Part shown: piece by piece, positions 29,259-39,494 of the stretch | How the letters are laid out: every line of letters starts with the position of its first letter | How positions within the stretch are numbered: position 1 is the stretch's first letter | Source of the DNA: Vreelandella zhanjiangensis DSM 21076 | GTDB lineage: Bacteria; Pseudomonadota; Gammaproteobacteria; Pseudomonadales; Halomonadaceae | Assembly (NCBI RefSeq): GCF_000377665.1 | Contig: NZ_KB898650.1 | Coordinates: 1-64,000 of the forward strand | DNA: 64,000 nucleotides | Direction: 5' to 3' | The notes under the pieces: model-generated | What the model was told of the DNA's origin: nothing | What the model saw: only the letters and a program-made list of their open reading frames with translations | Database searches by the model: none | Made by a program: the position numbers and the translations under genes

Positions 29259-30773
29259 TTACTGTGTGTTCGAATCCGATGCGTTATCGTCTTCAAACCA
29301 GGGCGCACGGGCAGTCATGATCAGTGCCGCTGCGCGCGCTTCGTCCAACTCCTCGATATCGACCAGATCGTCGACAGACTGCTCGGCGAGATCTTCCATG
29401 GTGATAATGCCGCGGCTGGCCAGCGTGAACGCCAGATGACGCTCCATACCGTCCATTTCCAGCAAGTCGGCTGCTGGCTGAGCACCATCTAGCGCTTCTT
29501 CAGAGGCAATCGCCATCGTCAGCAGCTCGTCTTTAGCGCGTGCACGCAGCTCTTCAACCAAATCTTCATCGAATTCTTCGATTTCAAGCATCTCTTCAAG
29601 CGGCACGTAGGCAACTTCTTCCAAGGTGGTAAAGCCTTCTTCCACCAGCAGACGGGCGACATCATCGTCGATACCCAGATGCTGAATGAAAGAATCCACC
29701 AGACTGTCAATTTCCTGCTCACGCTTGGATTCGGCCTCCTCCTCGGTCATCACGTTGATACGCCAGCCGGTAAGCTCGGATGCCAGGCGTACGTTCTGAC
29801 CGCTACGACCAATTGCCTGCGCCAGGTTATCCTGCGCGACGGCAACGTCCATTGCATGAGCGTCTTCGTCGACAAGGATAGACCCAACATCGGCAGGCGC
29901 CATGGCGTTAATCACCAACTGGGCGGGATTGTCGTCCCACAGCACGATATCAACACGCTCATTTTGCAGCTCGGATGAGACCGCCTGAACGCGCGAACCG
30001 CGCATACCCACACATGCACCCACCGGGTCGATGCGTCGATCGTTGGTTTTAACCGCAATTTTGGCGCGTGAGCCGGGGTCGCGGGCAGCCCCTTTAATTT
30101 CAATCAGCTGTTCAGCAATTTCAGGTACTTCAATTTTGAACAGCTCGATAATCAACGCAGGATTGGTACGCGACAGCTGAAGCTGGGCGCCCCGTGCATC
30201 CGGGTCAACTTTGACCAGCAGTGCGCGAACCCGCTCATTCATGCGGTAACGCTCGCCGTGGATCATTTCATTACGCGGCAGGAATGCCTCGGCATTCTCG
30301 CCCAAATCGATAATCAGGCCGTCACGGGTGGTCTTTTTAACAATACCGGCCACCAGTTCGCCTTCGCGGTCAGCGTATTGACGTACCACTTCGGCGCGCT
30401 CGGCTTCACGTACTTTCTGTACGATGACCTGCTTCGCCGTTTGAGCAGCAATACGGCCAAACACCGCATTTTCAATCTTTTTCTCGACAACGTCGGCCAG
30501 TTTTAACGGCGGATCGCGCTGTTCGGCGATGGTTTCTTTGATTTCGTAATCTGGCGTTTCGAATTCGTCATCTTCTACTACGGTCCAGTAGCGGAAGGTT
30601 TCGTATTCCCCCGTGCGACGGTCAATATGGACCCGCACGTTGGCTTCTTCATTCTCAAGACGCTTGCGTGACGCGCTCGCAAGAGCGGCTTCTACCGCTT
30701 CAAAGATGACATCCCGAGGGACGCCTTTTTCGTTGGAGATCGCGTCAACGACCATTAAAATTTCTTTACTCAT
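29259..30773 (-). CDS. nusA: Transcription termination/antitermination factor NusA
   Basis: Binds RNA polymerase and promotes pausing, termination and rrn antitermination. The 504-residue protein has the N-terminal polymerase-binding domain, an S1 domain (GELVAGIVKKTTRDGLIIDLG), two KH domains (VGACVGMRGSRVQAV and AIGRSGQNVRLASELTGW) and two C-terminal acidic repeats as in E. coli NusA. GAGG lies before ATG 30773. It is preceded by rimP and followed by infB after 27 bases. Confidence 0.97.
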   Translation of the reverse strand: MSKEILMVVDAISNEKGVPRDVIFEAVEAALASASRKRLENEEANVRVHIDRRTGEYETFRYWTVVEDDEFETPDYEIKETIAEQRDPPLKLADVVEKKIENAVFGRIAAQTAKQVIVQKVREAERAEVVRQYADREGELVAGIVKKTTRDGLIIDLGENAEAFLPRNEMIHGERYRMNERVRALLVKVDPDARGAQLQLSRTNPALIIELFKIEVPEIAEQLIEIKGAARDPGSRAKIAVKTNDRRIDPVGACVGMRGSRVQAVSSELQNERVDIVLWDDNPAQLVINAMAPADVGSILVDEDAHAMDVAVAQDNLAQAIGRSGQNVRLASELTGWRINVMTEEEAESKREQEIDSLVDSFIQHLGIDDDVARLLVEEGFTTLEEVAYVPLEEMLEIEEFDEDLVEELRARAKDELLTMAIASEEALDGAQPAADLLEMDGMERHLAFTLASRGIITMEDLAEQSVDDLVDIEELDEARAAALIMTARAPWFEDDNASDSNTQ

Positions 30774-30845
30774 GCGTTTGCCTCGCCAGAAAACCTGTCC
30801 TTTTGTGCATCACCCCGGCAGCCTGCCGGCAGCGCCGCCACCCGG

Positions 30846-31304
30846 TTAATCGAACTGCGGTACGATGTGCGCCGAATCAATACTTTCGATGGGAAAGCAG
30901 TACTCTTCGCCATCCAGTTGTATTAGTACTTCATCACCCTCGACACCCGCCAAGAGTCCCTGGTATTTACGCCGACCATCAAATGGAATGCGCAGCTTAA
31001 GTGCGACATGATGGCCTTGGTAGCGAATAAATTGATCCAGGGTATATAAGGGGCGTGCCATACCGGGCGAAGAAACTTCCAACCGGTACTCACCGGGGAT
31101 GGGGTCTTCCACGTCCATCACAGCACTGACTTGGCGACTAATATCGGCGCAGTCTTCCACATTGACACCACTTTCGCGTTCGATGTAGATCACCAGCCGC
31201 GATTGCTTGCCCTGGGAAAGATGGTCGATACCCCACAGCTCAAAGCCCATGGCGGAAACGACAGGTTCAATTAGTGCATGTAGCGCAGCGTGTTTTGTGG
31301 CCAC
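30846..31304 (-). CDS. rimP: Ribosome maturation factor RimP
   Basis: Needed for 30S assembly. The 152-residue protein has the family body ALIEPVVSAMGFELWGIDHL, YRLEVSSPGMARPL and the C-terminal SH3-like domain. The start is placed at GTG 31304 (VATKHAAL), with AGGAG eight bases upstream. An open frame extends 67 codons further upstream, through a terminator hairpin and past non-family sequence, and is rejected. rimP heads the rimP-nusA-infB operon. Confidence 0.94.
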   Translation of the reverse strand: MATKHAALHALIEPVVSAMGFELWGIDHLSQGKQSRLVIYIERESGVNVEDCADISRQVSAVMDVEDPIPGEYRLEVSSPGMARPLYTLDQFIRYQGHHVALKLRIPFDGRRKYQGLLAGVEGDEVLIQLDGEEYCFPIESIDSAHIVPQFD

Positions 31305-31454
31305 AGACAAAGCTCCTATAGCCGTTGCATCAGGCACCTGGCCAGGAGTCATAAGAAAAGCTAGGTGGCTGATTGGCGTTACCCGGAATGTGTCTCCGGC
31401 AACTCGGACGATATCCGCTCTTGAGACACTCTTGTTAACAAAAAGCTTGCTAAC

Positions 31455-31484
31455 AAAAAGCCCCTTCACAGGAAGGGGCTTTTC
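31455..31484 (-). terminator. Bidirectional intrinsic terminator upstream of rimP
   Basis: An 11-bp stem AAAAGCCCCTT/AAGGGGCTTTT with a six-base loop. The minus-strand tail is TTTTTG, so transcripts carrying the two tRNAs should end here before rimP. Confidence 0.82.
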
Positions 31485-31612
31485 ATAAGAAACCTGTAAT
31501 ACCATCTTAGCAACATGTGACAGGCTTGTTGCCTGTAGCAGTTAACCTTGTTGGCAGATCATTTAAATGCACCCTGCCAGGTAAACCGTTTATCTAACAT
31601 GCTACTAGGAAA

Positions 31613-31689
<77 letters not shown>

Positions 31690-31859
31690 TCAATCTAGGT
31701 CGACGATAATAGACACTTGAACCACTTACGTCAAGCTATCTTTTCGTCTCAGGTGCCAAACCTGCTCTCTTTAGCAAAACGTTTTTGACGAAACAATGTG
31801 TTTTGACAAAATACAGTTTTGAAAAAGAATCTGGGAAGCTGGCGAGCCAGCGAATCAGA

Positions 31860-31946
31860 TGGTGCCGAAGGCGGGACTTGAACCCGCACGACCATACGGT
31901 CACTACCCCCTCAAGATAGCGTGTCTACCAATTCCACCACTTCGGC
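31860..31946 (-). tRNA. tRNA-Leu (GAG)
   Basis: 87 bases with encoded CCA, 5' GCCGAAG pairing with CTTCGGC. It has the long variable arm of leucine tRNAs, anticodon loop TTGAGGG giving anticodon GAG, and T loop GTTCAAGTC. It follows secG on the same strand, as in many gammaproteobacteria. Confidence 0.95.
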
Positions 31947-31974
31947 ATCAGGGGAGGCTAAAGAAAGCGACAGA

Positions 31975-32334
31975 TTACTCGCTGCTTTCCTCTAGCACTG
32001 GCGCGGTATTATCCACACTTGCAGGGCTATCGTCAAGCGTTGGAACGCTTCGCTGTTGCTCGATCAAGCGTGAGTCTGGAATACCGGTCTCCGGTGCCTG
32101 GCCTGCTTGCGTTGCAAAGTATGCCAACGCCATGGAGGTCACGAAAAAGCCTGCCGCCAGAACCCCCGTAGTACGCGACAAGAAGCTGCCGCTCCCCCGA
32201 GAGCCAAAGACCGTTTGTGAGGCACCGCCCCCAAACGCAGCGCCCGCTTCGGCACCTTTACCCTGCTGAAGCAGGATCAATACAACCAGGGCGACCGCAA
32301 TCACCACGTGGACCATAAGAATTGCAACTTGCAT
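31975..32334 (-). CDS. secG: Preprotein translocase subunit SecG
   Basis: Small subunit of the SecYEG channel in the inner membrane. The 119-residue protein has two hydrophobic helices (residues about 2-22 and 55-75) with the family loop VLILLQQGKGAEAGAAFGGG and SQTVFGSRGS between. The C-terminal tail is acidic and Ser-rich. The start is at ATG 32334 after AGGA; the open frame runs 39 codons further upstream into tpiA and is rejected. Four bases separate it from tpiA. Confidence 0.94.
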   Translation of the reverse strand: MQVAILMVHVVIAVALVVLILLQQGKGAEAGAAFGGGASQTVFGSRGSGSFLSRTTGVLAAGFFVTSMALAYFATQAGQAPETGIPDSRLIEQQRSVPTLDDSPASVDNTAPVLEESSE

Positions 32335-32338
32335 GGCG

Positions 32339-33088
32339 TTATCCTGCTGACTGACAAATGGCGTAGAAATCGTCGGTTTTGAGCGAAGCACCGCCCACCA
32401 AACCGCCGTCGATATCCGGCTGGGCAAGTAGCTCAGCCGCATTTTTTGCATTCATGCTGCCGCCGTAGAGCAAGCGTAACTGCTCGGCGAGCGTTGCACT
32501 AAACCCTGCCTGGTAGGCTCGAATACCGGCCATCACTTCCTGGGCCTGCTCCGGGGTCGCTGTGCGCCCAGTACCAATCGCCCATACGGGCTCATAGGCA
32601 ATCACAACCTGCTGGCGCTGCTCAGGCTCCAGGCGTGCCATGGCGTAACCGACCTGGCGCAATACCACATCCATGGTCTGCCCTGCATCACGCTCGGCAA
32701 GCGACTCTCCTACACACAGGATCGGCTTAAGGCCTACATGAAGCGCGGCTAACAAGCGATCAAACACCTGCTCGTCGTTTTCACGGTAAAGCTCGCGCCG
32801 CTCGGAGTGACCGACCAGTACGTACGTCACGTCAAACTCCTGGAGCATCCGGCCGCTCACTTCACCCGTATGCGCACCCGAGCCATTAGGGTTAAGCGTT
32901 TGTGCGCCCAGCTGAAGCGGTGTATTGCGAAACGACTGACGCGCCGCCTCCAGATAGGGAAATGGCGGGATAACCACAATCTCCAGAGCCTCCGGCAACG
33001 ACACGTCAGCAAACGCGCTGCCGAAATCATTGATCAGTGCCGTGGACCCGTTCATTTTCCAGTTACCGGCAATTAATGGCGTACGCAT
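32339..33088 (-). CDS. tpiA: Triosephosphate isomerase
   Basis: Interconverts dihydroxyacetone phosphate and glyceraldehyde 3-phosphate. The 249-residue protein has GNWKMNG at the start (Lys active site), the catalytic His in VLVGHSERREL, and the Glu in AYEPVWAIGTG, with loop-6 ATPEQ following. It sits between glmM and secG, as in Pseudomonas. Confidence 0.97.
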   Translation of the reverse strand: MRTPLIAGNWKMNGSTALINDFGSAFADVSLPEALEIVVIPPFPYLEAARQSFRNTPLQLGAQTLNPNGSGAHTGEVSGRMLQEFDVTYVLVGHSERRELYRENDEQVFDRLLAALHVGLKPILCVGESLAERDAGQTMDVVLRQVGYAMARLEPEQRQQVVIAYEPVWAIGTGRTATPEQAQEVMAGIRAYQAGFSATLAEQLRLLYGGSMNAKNAAELLAQPDIDGGLVGGASLKTDDFYAICQSAG

Positions 33089-33166
33089 CGACTCTCCTCA
33101 CTCCAGGTGGAGCGAAATGGTATAGGAGCCGCCTTGTCAAGACAACCGCTGACAAACACAACTGGA

Positions 33167-34516
33167 TTAATTGAGCAAGGCTTGGACCTGATCGGCCAGC
33201 CCCTGAGCCAGCTGATCAACATCCAAATGCTCACGCCCTTCAACCATCACGCGAATCAAAGGCTCGGTACCCGAGGGGCGCAACAGCACCCGCCCCTGAT
33301 CACCCAATTCTTTTTCCAGTCCGGTGACGGCCTCCTGCAAGGCACTGGAAGACATGACATCGCGCGCCTTAGTTCCGGCAGGTAAGCGCACATTGACCAG
33401 CGCCTGCGGGGCTTTCTCCAAGCCCTGAAGCAGTAACGGCAGCGATTTTTGCTCACGCATCATCAATGCCAGCACCTGCAGGGCGGCAACAATGCCATCA
33501 CCAGTGGTTTGCACATGGCTACATACGATATGCCCAGAGGCTTCGCCACCCAGCTCCCAATTATTAGCTGCCATCATTTCCATGACAAAGCGGTCGCCCA
33601 CCTTGGCGCGCTTAAACGGAATACCCAGTTTCTCAAGTGCCACGGCAAGGCCGAAGTTGCTCATCAACGTACCCACTACACCACCATTAAGCAGGCCGCG
33701 TTCATGGCGGTCGCAGGCGATGAGATAGAGAATGTCATCGCCATCCACTTCGCGTCCGTCGGCATCGACCAGCAGAACACGATCGCCGTCACCATCAAAG
33801 GCAATCCCCAGGTCGGCGCCCTGATGGATAACCGAGGCACGTAGGGCCGACGGATGCGTCGAGCCCACTTGGTGGTTGATATTTACCCCGTCAGGCGAGG
33901 CACCAATTACGCTAACCTCGGCCCCCAGCTCGCGGAAAACGCTTGGCGCAATATGGTAGGTTGCGCCATGAGCGCAATCCAGCACCACTTTTAAACCGTG
34001 TAGACTCAAGCGGTCCGGCAGCGTGGATTTACAGAACTCGATGTAGCGTCCGGCGGCATCGTCGATACGTGTAGCCTTGCCCAGCTGCGCCGCTTCGGCA
34101 GTGGTCAGCGGCGCCTCCAGCATTGCCTCAATGCGGTCTTCCGTCTCATCAGGAAGCTTCTTGCCTTCTGCCGAGAAGAACTTGATGCCGTTATCGTCAA
34201 ACGGGTTATGCGAGGCTGAGATCACGATACCTGCATCAGCGCGGAAGGTGCGCGTCAGGTAGGCAATACCCGGTGTCGGCATTGGCCCCAGAAGCGAGAC
34301 ATCCACGCCCGCCGCCGAAAGCCCGGCCTCAAGTGCGGACTCAAACATATAGCCGGAAATGCGCGTATCTTTGCCAATCAGCACGCGCGTACGGCCTTTT
34401 TCGCGACGCAGTACCTGGCCCGCTGCCCAGCCAAGCTTGAGCATAAAGTCAGCGGTTATGGGTGACTGCCCTACCGTACCGCGAATTCCATCGGTACCAA
34501 AATAACGTCGTGTCAT
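33167..34516 (-). CDS. glmM: Phosphoglucosamine mutase
   Basis: Converts glucosamine-6-phosphate to glucosamine-1-phosphate for UDP-GlcNAc and the cell wall. The 449-residue protein has FGTDGIRG, the phosphorylated serine Ser102 in [10 protein letters not shown], the metal loop DGDGDR, GGEASGH and the phosphate-binding [12 protein letters not shown]. The start is at ATG 34516, overlapping the folP stop (ATGA). The order ftsH-folP-glmM-tpiA-secG is conserved. Confidence 0.96.
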   Translation of the reverse strand: MTRRYFGTDGIRGTVGQSPITADFMLKLGWAAGQVLRREKGRTRVLIGKDTRISGYMFESALEAGLSAAGVDVSLLGPMPTPGIAYLTRTFRADAGIVISASHNPFDDNGIKFFSAEGKKLPDETEDRIEAMLEAPLTTAEAAQLGKATRIDDAAGRYIEFCKSTLPDRLSLHGLKVVLDCAHGATYHIAPSVFRELGAEVSVIGASPDGVNINHQVGSTHPSALRASVIHQGADLGIAFDGDGDRVLLVDADGREVDGDDILYLIACDRHERGLLNGGVVGTLMSNFGLAVALEKLGIPFKRAKVGDRFVMEMMAANNWELGGEASGHIVCSHVQTTGDGIVAALQVLALMMREQKSLPLLLQGLEKAPQALVNVRLPAGTKARDVMSSSALQEAVTGLEKELGDQGRVLLRPSGTEPLIRVMVEGREHLDVDQLAQGLADQVQALLN

Positions 34517-35427
34517 GGGTGTCTTTCCTCGTTTAACGGCATTTCGCAACCCTCTTGGAGTACCGCCCAGGCCATATTGACGGCATCTACCGTCGGACCT
34601 ACATCGTGTACGCGTAAAATTTTGGCACCGCGCTCAACGGCCATGGCTGAAAGCGCCAGGCCGCCTGCCAGGCGCTCCTCCACGGGCCGCCCCAGCACTT
34701 TTCCAATCATGCTTTTGCGCGACATTCCTACCAGTAGCGGCAGGTTAAGAGACTGTAGCGCATCCATATTTTTTAACAGCCGCAGGTTATGCTCAACCGT
34801 CTTGCCAAACCCAAAGCCTGGGTCCAACAGTAACCGGCTGCGCCGCAGGCCAGCAGCCTCGCATTCAGCCACACGCTGAGCCAGATAGCTGGCAACGGCC
34901 TCTTCCACCGGCTGATCATAAGAAGGCGCCTGTTGCATGTCCTGAGGCTCGCCCTGACGGTGCATTAGGCACACGGGAAGCCCGCTGCTAATCGCGGCCA
35001 TCAAAGCGCCTTCACGCTCAAGCGCACGTACGTCATTAATCATTCCCGCGCCCAGTGCGCTTGATTCGCGCATCACCAGCGGGCAGCTGGTATCCACCGA
35101 TACCAGCGCGTCTAACTCACGCACCAGCGCTTCTACCACCGGGGCGACGCGGTCAAGCTCTTCCTGGGCGCCCAGCGCTTTAGCTCCAGGGCGCGTGGAC
35201 TCACCGCCCACGTCGATAATCGCCGCGCCTTCGGCCAGCATCCGTTCGGCATGCCGCAGCGCGTCATCAAGCGCTACGTGCCGGCCACCATCTGAGAAAG
35301 AATCGGGCGTAACATTTAAAATCCCCATCACCCGGGGAAAAGACATATCCAGCAAATGACGTCCGCAGCGCATGTGCACATTATCATTCATTTCTGGAGA
35401 GTTAGGAGGGTAGATTATTGATTTCAT
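34513..35427 (-). CDS. folP: Dihydropteroate synthase
   Basis: Condenses p-aminobenzoate with the pterin pyrophosphate made by FolK. The 304-residue protein has [31 protein letters not shown] and [10 protein letters not shown], the usual TIM-barrel pterin site. The first ATG (35427) has AGGT seven bases upstream and is used; ATG 35391 (MNDNVHM) is an alternative that brings the length nearer to that of E. coli FolP (282). It follows ftsH after a terminator and overlaps glmM by four bases. Confidence 0.93.
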   Translation of the reverse strand: MKSIIYPPNSPEMNDNVHMRCGRHLLDMSFPRVMGILNVTPDSFSDGGRHVALDDALRHAERMLAEGAAIIDVGGESTRPGAKALGAQEELDRVAPVVEALVRELDALVSVDTSCPLVMRESSALGAGMINDVRALEREGALMAAISSGLPVCLMHRQGEPQDMQQAPSYDQPVEEAVASYLAQRVAECEAAGLRRSRLLLDPGFGFGKTVEHNLRLLKNMDALQSLNLPLLVGMSRKSMIGKVLGRPVEERLAGGLALSAMAVERGAKILRVHDVGPTVDAVNMAWAVLQEGCEMPLNEERHP

Positions 35428-35478
35428 GCTGCTACCTATTAAAAAGAAGCATCGCTATTTGCCTGAATACAGCATAAC

Positions 35479-35507
35479 AAAAAGGCGCCCCGCGATGGGG
35501 CGCCTTT
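35479..35507 (-). terminator. Intrinsic terminator after ftsH
   Basis: A perfect 11-bp stem AAAGGCGCCCC/GGGGCGCCTTT with a GCGAT loop; the minus-strand tail is TTTTTGTT. It separates ftsH from folP, so folP-glmM likely has its own promoter nearby or depends on read-through. Confidence 0.9.
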
Positions 35508-35526
35508 GGCAGTAGCCGGTTGCCGA

Positions 35527-37554
35527 TCAGGGGCCGGTAGGGCCACCCAGCGGGTCAGAGGGGCGACGACGAGGTTGATCGTCATCTTCCTCTTCACCAT
35601 CGCCTCCTGAAGTGCTATCGCCTGAAGCGCTATCACTTGAAGAGCTAGAAGATGAATCGCCTTGTGCTTTGGGCTTGTCATCGCTAACGCGAGTACCGCC
35701 GCCAGAGGAGTCACCATCATTCCAGCCTTCCGGCGGACGCGGCTCACGACCTTCCATGATGTCTTTCAACTGCGCGGCATCAATGGTTTCGTATTTCATC
35801 AGCGCTTCGGTCATGGCATCCAGCTTGTCACGATTATCGTGCAGAATCTGGCGTGCCTGCTCGTAGCACTCATCAATGATCTTGCGCACTTCTTTATCAA
35901 GACGTGTGGTCGTGTCGCCGGACTTGAGCTTGCTGCCGCCCTGGCCCGGGCCACCCAGGAACTGGTGCGACTCGTCCTCGTCATACATGATCGGACCCAT
36001 TTCATCCGACAGGCCCCACTTCGCCACCATGTTGTGGGCAAGCTCAGTGGCGCGCTTGATGTCGTTAGAGGCACCGGTGGTGACCCCATTGGGCCCCAGC
36101 GTCATCTCTTCAGCGATACGACCGCCGAACAGCGAACAAATCTGGCTCAGGATCTGCTGACGCGACAGGCTGTAACGATCTTCTTCGGGCAGGAACATGG
36201 TCACACCCAAAGCCCGGCCGCGCGGAATAATCGTTACTTTATAGACCGGGTCATGCTCCGGCATTATCAAGCCGATAACCGCATGGCCCGACTCGTGATA
36301 CGCCGTATTGAGCTTCTCTTTATCGGACATGACCATGGATTTGCGCTCAGCGCCCATCATGATCTTGTCCTTGGCAAGCTCAAGCTCTTCCATGCCGACT
36401 AAACGCTTATTACGGCGCGCAGCAAACAGGGCCGACTCGTTGACCAGGTTGGCCAGATCAGCACCGGAGAAGCCTGGCGTACCACGGGCAATGATCGAAG
36501 GCTTGACGTCTTCTGCCAGCGGCACCTTGCGCAGGTGAACACCCAAAATGTGCTCACGACCGCGAATGTCCGGCAAACCAACGGTTACCTGACGATCAAA
36601 ACGGCCTGGACGCAGCAGCGCCGGGTCGAGTACGTCCGGACGGTTAGTCGCGGCAATTACAATAACGCCTTCATTGGCTTCAAAGCCGTCCATCTCAACC
36701 AATAGCTGGTTAAGCGTCTGCTCGCGCTCGTCGTTACCGCCGCCCATACCAGCACCGCGTGAACGACCTACCGCGTCAATCTCATCGATAAAGATAATGC
36801 AGGGTGACTGCTTTTTAGCCTGCTCAAACATATCGCGAACACGCGACGCGCCGACACCCACAAACATTTCGACAAAGTCTGAACCGGAAATCGAGAAGAA
36901 GGGTACTTTGGCTTCACCGGCAATAGATTTTGCCAGCAGCGTTTTACCGGTTCCCGGCGGACCTACCATCAACACGCCGCGCGGAATGGTACCGCCCAGG
37001 CGCTGGAATTTGGTGGGATCGCGCAGGAAGTCGACCAGCTCTTCGACTTCTTCCTTGGCTTCATCACAGCCAGCCACGTCAGCAAAGGTGGTTTTAATCT
37101 GATCCTGGGAAAGCAGTTTGGCCTTGGATTTACCAAAGCTCATTGGGCCGCCTTTACCGCCACCGGCACCGCCCTGCATCTGGCGCATAAAGAACATGAA
37201 GATGGCCAGGATCAACAGAATCGGGAAGCTTGCGATCAGCAAACGTGTCCAGATGCTTTGCTGTTCTGGCGCCTTACCCACGACGTTCACGTTATTGCTT
37301 AGCAGATCATCCATCAGCTTGGGATCTTCCGCCGCCGGACGAATAGTCTGGAACTGCGAACCATCCGTACGCTCACCCTGAATGGTATAGCCATCAATGG
37401 TGACGCTGCGAACCTGCTGATTTTGCACCTGCTGCACAAACTGGGAATAGTTCGTGTTCTGCGGAGCGCTTTCCGTACTAAAATTGTTGAACACTGTCAG
37501 TAGCACAGCCGCAATGACCAGCCACAGAATCAGGTTCTTCGCCATATCGTTCAA
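35527..37554 (-). CDS. ftsH: ATP-dependent zinc metalloprotease FtsH
   Basis: Membrane-bound AAA+ protease for quality control and regulated proteins. The 675-residue protein has two membrane helices (residues about 5-25 and 105-125), the periplasmic segment between, Walker A GPPGTGKT, the SRH region, and the zinc motif HESGH. The C-terminal tail is a long Ser/Gly/Asp/Glu low-complexity extension. The start is at TTG 37554 (MNDMAKN, with GAGGG upstream), matching MSDMAKN-type starts; ATG 37545 is the alternative. It is separated from rlmE by 234 bases. Confidence 0.95.
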   Translation of the reverse strand: MNDMAKNLILWLVIAAVLLTVFNNFSTESAPQNTNYSQFVQQVQNQQVRSVTIDGYTIQGERTDGSQFQTIRPAAEDPKLMDDLLSNNVNVVGKAPEQQSIWTRLLIASFPILLILAIFMFFMRQMQGGAGGGKGGPMSFGKSKAKLLSQDQIKTTFADVAGCDEAKEEVEELVDFLRDPTKFQRLGGTIPRGVLMVGPPGTGKTLLAKSIAGEAKVPFFSISGSDFVEMFVGVGASRVRDMFEQAKKQSPCIIFIDEIDAVGRSRGAGMGGGNDEREQTLNQLLVEMDGFEANEGVIVIAATNRPDVLDPALLRPGRFDRQVTVGLPDIRGREHILGVHLRKVPLAEDVKPSIIARGTPGFSGADLANLVNESALFAARRNKRLVGMEELELAKDKIMMGAERKSMVMSDKEKLNTAYHESGHAVIGLIMPEHDPVYKVTIIPRGRALGVTMFLPEEDRYSLSRQQILSQICSLFGGRIAEEMTLGPNGVTTGASNDIKRATELAHNMVAKWGLSDEMGPIMYDEDESHQFLGGPGQGGSKLKSGDTTTRLDKEVRKIIDECYEQARQILHDNRDKLDAMTEALMKYETIDAAQLKDIMEGREPRPPEGWNDGDSSGGGTRVSDDKPKAQGDSSSSSSSDSASGDSTSGGDGEEEDDDQPRRRPSDPLGGPTGP

Positions 37555-37788
37555 GGGGCTACCCTCATTACAAGAATCCGTCAGTTAAACCGCCGATATT
37601 AAGACACTGAAGCTCTACCGGACGTTCAACCCTTGCCAAAGCGCCATTGTCTTTGGGCCATCTGTATCACGCTTATTTCATGCCTATAATGTGACACATC
37701 TTGCGCCTGCCTGTCTGGCAATCGCGATGATAAATCTTTGCTATGCACATTTTCATGCTCGTGCCCCACACCCGCGCGGGGGGATAGT

Positions 37789-38436
37789 TTAGCCGCGAAA
37801 CCCCTCCGCTAGAAAGTAGACTTCCCGGGAACGTGCCCGCGAGGCATCTGGCTTGCGGGTCACGACACGATCAAAACTGCCGCGCAATTCTTTCAGGTAG
37901 GTATCAAACCCTTCCCCCTGAAACACTTTGGCGAGAAACCGACCGCCAGGAGATAGCGTTTCACGGGCAAGTTCCAACGCAAGCTCTACCAGATACATGG
38001 CCTGAGGCTGGTCAATTGCCGCCATACCACTCATATTGGGGGCCATGTCCGACATCACAAGGTCCACCGGCCGATTTCCCAGGCGCTCAAGAATCGCGTT
38101 CAGCACCGATTCCTCAGTAAAATCGCCCTGGATAAAGTCCACCCCTGCCAGCGCATCCATTTCAAGTATATCGGAAGCAATCACCACACCTTCCGAACCT
38201 ACTTTGTCTGCCGCCACCTGACTCCACCCCCCAGGCGCCGCCCCCAGGTCAATCACCGTCATGCCCGGACGGAACAGCTTATCCTTCTCATCGAGTTCAA
38301 GCAGTTTATAGCTTGCCCGCGAGCGATAGCCATCCTGCCAGCTCTGTTTCACATACTGGTCGTCAAAATGTTCTTTCTTCCAGTTATTGCTGGTCTTGCT
38401 CACTGAATGTTTACGACTTGGGGGTTTTTGCTGCAT
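37789..38436 (-). CDS. rlmE: 23S rRNA (uridine-2552-2'-O) methyltransferase RlmE
   Basis: Methylates U2552 of 23S rRNA late in 50S assembly; also called FtsJ or RrmJ. The protein contains the SAM motif [30 protein letters not shown] and [14 protein letters not shown]. The start at ATG 38436 gives 215 residues, close to the family length (209 in E. coli), but no clear ribosome-binding site is visible; the frame stays open to an ATG at 38505. It is divergent from yhbY and lies upstream of ftsH, as in E. coli and Pseudomonas. Confidence 0.9.
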   Translation of the reverse strand: MQQKPPSRKHSVSKTSNNWKKEHFDDQYVKQSWQDGYRSRASYKLLELDEKDKLFRPGMTVIDLGAAPGGWSQVAADKVGSEGVVIASDILEMDALAGVDFIQGDFTEESVLNAILERLGNRPVDLVMSDMAPNMSGMAAIDQPQAMYLVELALELARETLSPGGRFLAKVFQGEGFDTYLKELRGSFDRVVTRKPDASRARSREVYFLAEGFRG

Positions 38437-38550
38437 GTAGGAATCTAACGCTGGAATAAGAGATGGGTGCTTGCACGCGATTGCTTTCACTCGGTGGCAT
38501 TTCACCGTAAGATGGAGCGTTAAGCGCTAACCGGGATACCGCAAGATACC

Positions 38551-38877
38551 ATGAGCTTGTCACAGGCACAAAAGAAAGCATTTCGCAGCATTGGCCACCA
38601 CCTTAACCCGGTGGTCACCGTTTCTGAAAACGGCGTCTCCGAAAATCTGCTCGCAGAACTCAACCGCGCGCTCAACGATCATGAGCTTATCAAGGTGAAA
38701 CTTGCTTTGCCTGAGCGTGACGACCGTGCGGCCATGCTAAACGAACTGGTTACCGATAGCCGTGCCGAAGTCGTGCAAACGATTGGTAAGATGGCGCTGC
38801 TTTATCGCAAGAACCCTAAAGTCAATCCGAAGCTCTCTAACGTTTCACGCTTCGAAGATCACCACGGCCGCCACTAA
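38551..38877 (+). CDS. yhbY: YhbY family RNA-binding protein
   Basis: A small CRM-domain protein that binds pre-50S particles in E. coli. The 108-residue protein has LSQAQKKAFRSIGHHLNPVV and the GxxG-like RAEVVQTIGKMALLYRKN segment, the standard size and motif of the CRS1-YhbY family. It is divergent from rlmE, a conserved arrangement, so both may be part of 50S assembly. Position 38551 has no strong ribosome-binding site. Confidence 0.94.
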   Translation: MSLSQAQKKAFRSIGHHLNPVVTVSENGVSENLLAELNRALNDHELIKVKLALPERDDRAAMLNELVTDSRAEVVQTIGKMALLYRKNPKVNPKLSNVSRFEDHHGRH

Positions 38878-38910
38878 AACGCTGCTGACTGATCATTAAA
38901 AAGAGCGATA

Positions 38911-38958
38911 AAAAGCCCGCGATTCGGTTGATATTAACCTGAGGCGCGGGCTTTTTTA
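38911..38958. terminator. Bidirectional terminator between yhbY and greA
   Basis: AAAAGCCCGCG (38911-38921) pairs with CGCGGGCTTTT (38945-38955) across a 23-base loop. The plus side has TTTTTT and the minus side TTTT, serving both convergent genes. Confidence 0.82.
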
Positions 38959-39017
38959 ATGGACGCCCGATGAACCGGGCGTCCGCTCGTTTTACTAGCT
39001 TTTACACATACCAGCGC

Positions 39018-39494
39018 TTACACATACTCGACACTTTCGATTTCATACTCAACGTCGCCGCCCGGTGTCTTGACCACGGCAACGTCGCCTTCTTCCTTGC
39101 CGATCAGCGCGCGCGCAATAGGGGAAGTAACGGAAATGCGGCCAGATTTAATATCCGCCTCATCCTCGCCCACAATGCGGTAGGTGACGCTTGCATCGGT
39201 ATCCAGATTAAGCAGCGACACCGTGACACCAAAGATCACTTTACCGGTATTGGGCAGCTTGGTGATATCAATCACCTGCGCCACCGAAAGCTTGCTTTCG
39301 ATTTCCTGAATACGACCTTCGATAAACCCCTGCTGTTCGCGGGCAGCGTGGTACTCAGCGTTCTCCTTAAGGTCGCCGTGCTCACGCGCTTCAGCGATCG
39401 CTGCAATCACTCGAGGGCGCGCTTCGCCCTTCAGATGATTGAGCTCTTCGCGAAGACTGTTTTCACCCGCAACCGTCATCGGGACCTTGTTCAT
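39018..39494 (-). CDS. greA: Transcription elongation factor GreA
   Basis: Rescues backtracked RNA polymerase by stimulating transcript cleavage. The 158-residue protein has the N-terminal coiled coil with the acidic tip and the C-terminal FKBP-like domain ([17 protein letters not shown]). The ATG overlaps the carB stop (ATGA), so greA is the last gene of dapB-carA-carB-greA, as in Pseudomonas. Confidence 0.97.
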   Translation of the reverse strand: MNKVPMTVAGENSLREELNHLKGEARPRVIAAIAEAREHGDLKENAEYHAAREQQGFIEGRIQEIESKLSVAQVIDITKLPNTGKVIFGVTVSLLNLDTDASVTYRIVGEDEADIKSGRISVTSPIARALIGKEEGDVAVVKTPGGDVEYEIESVEYV

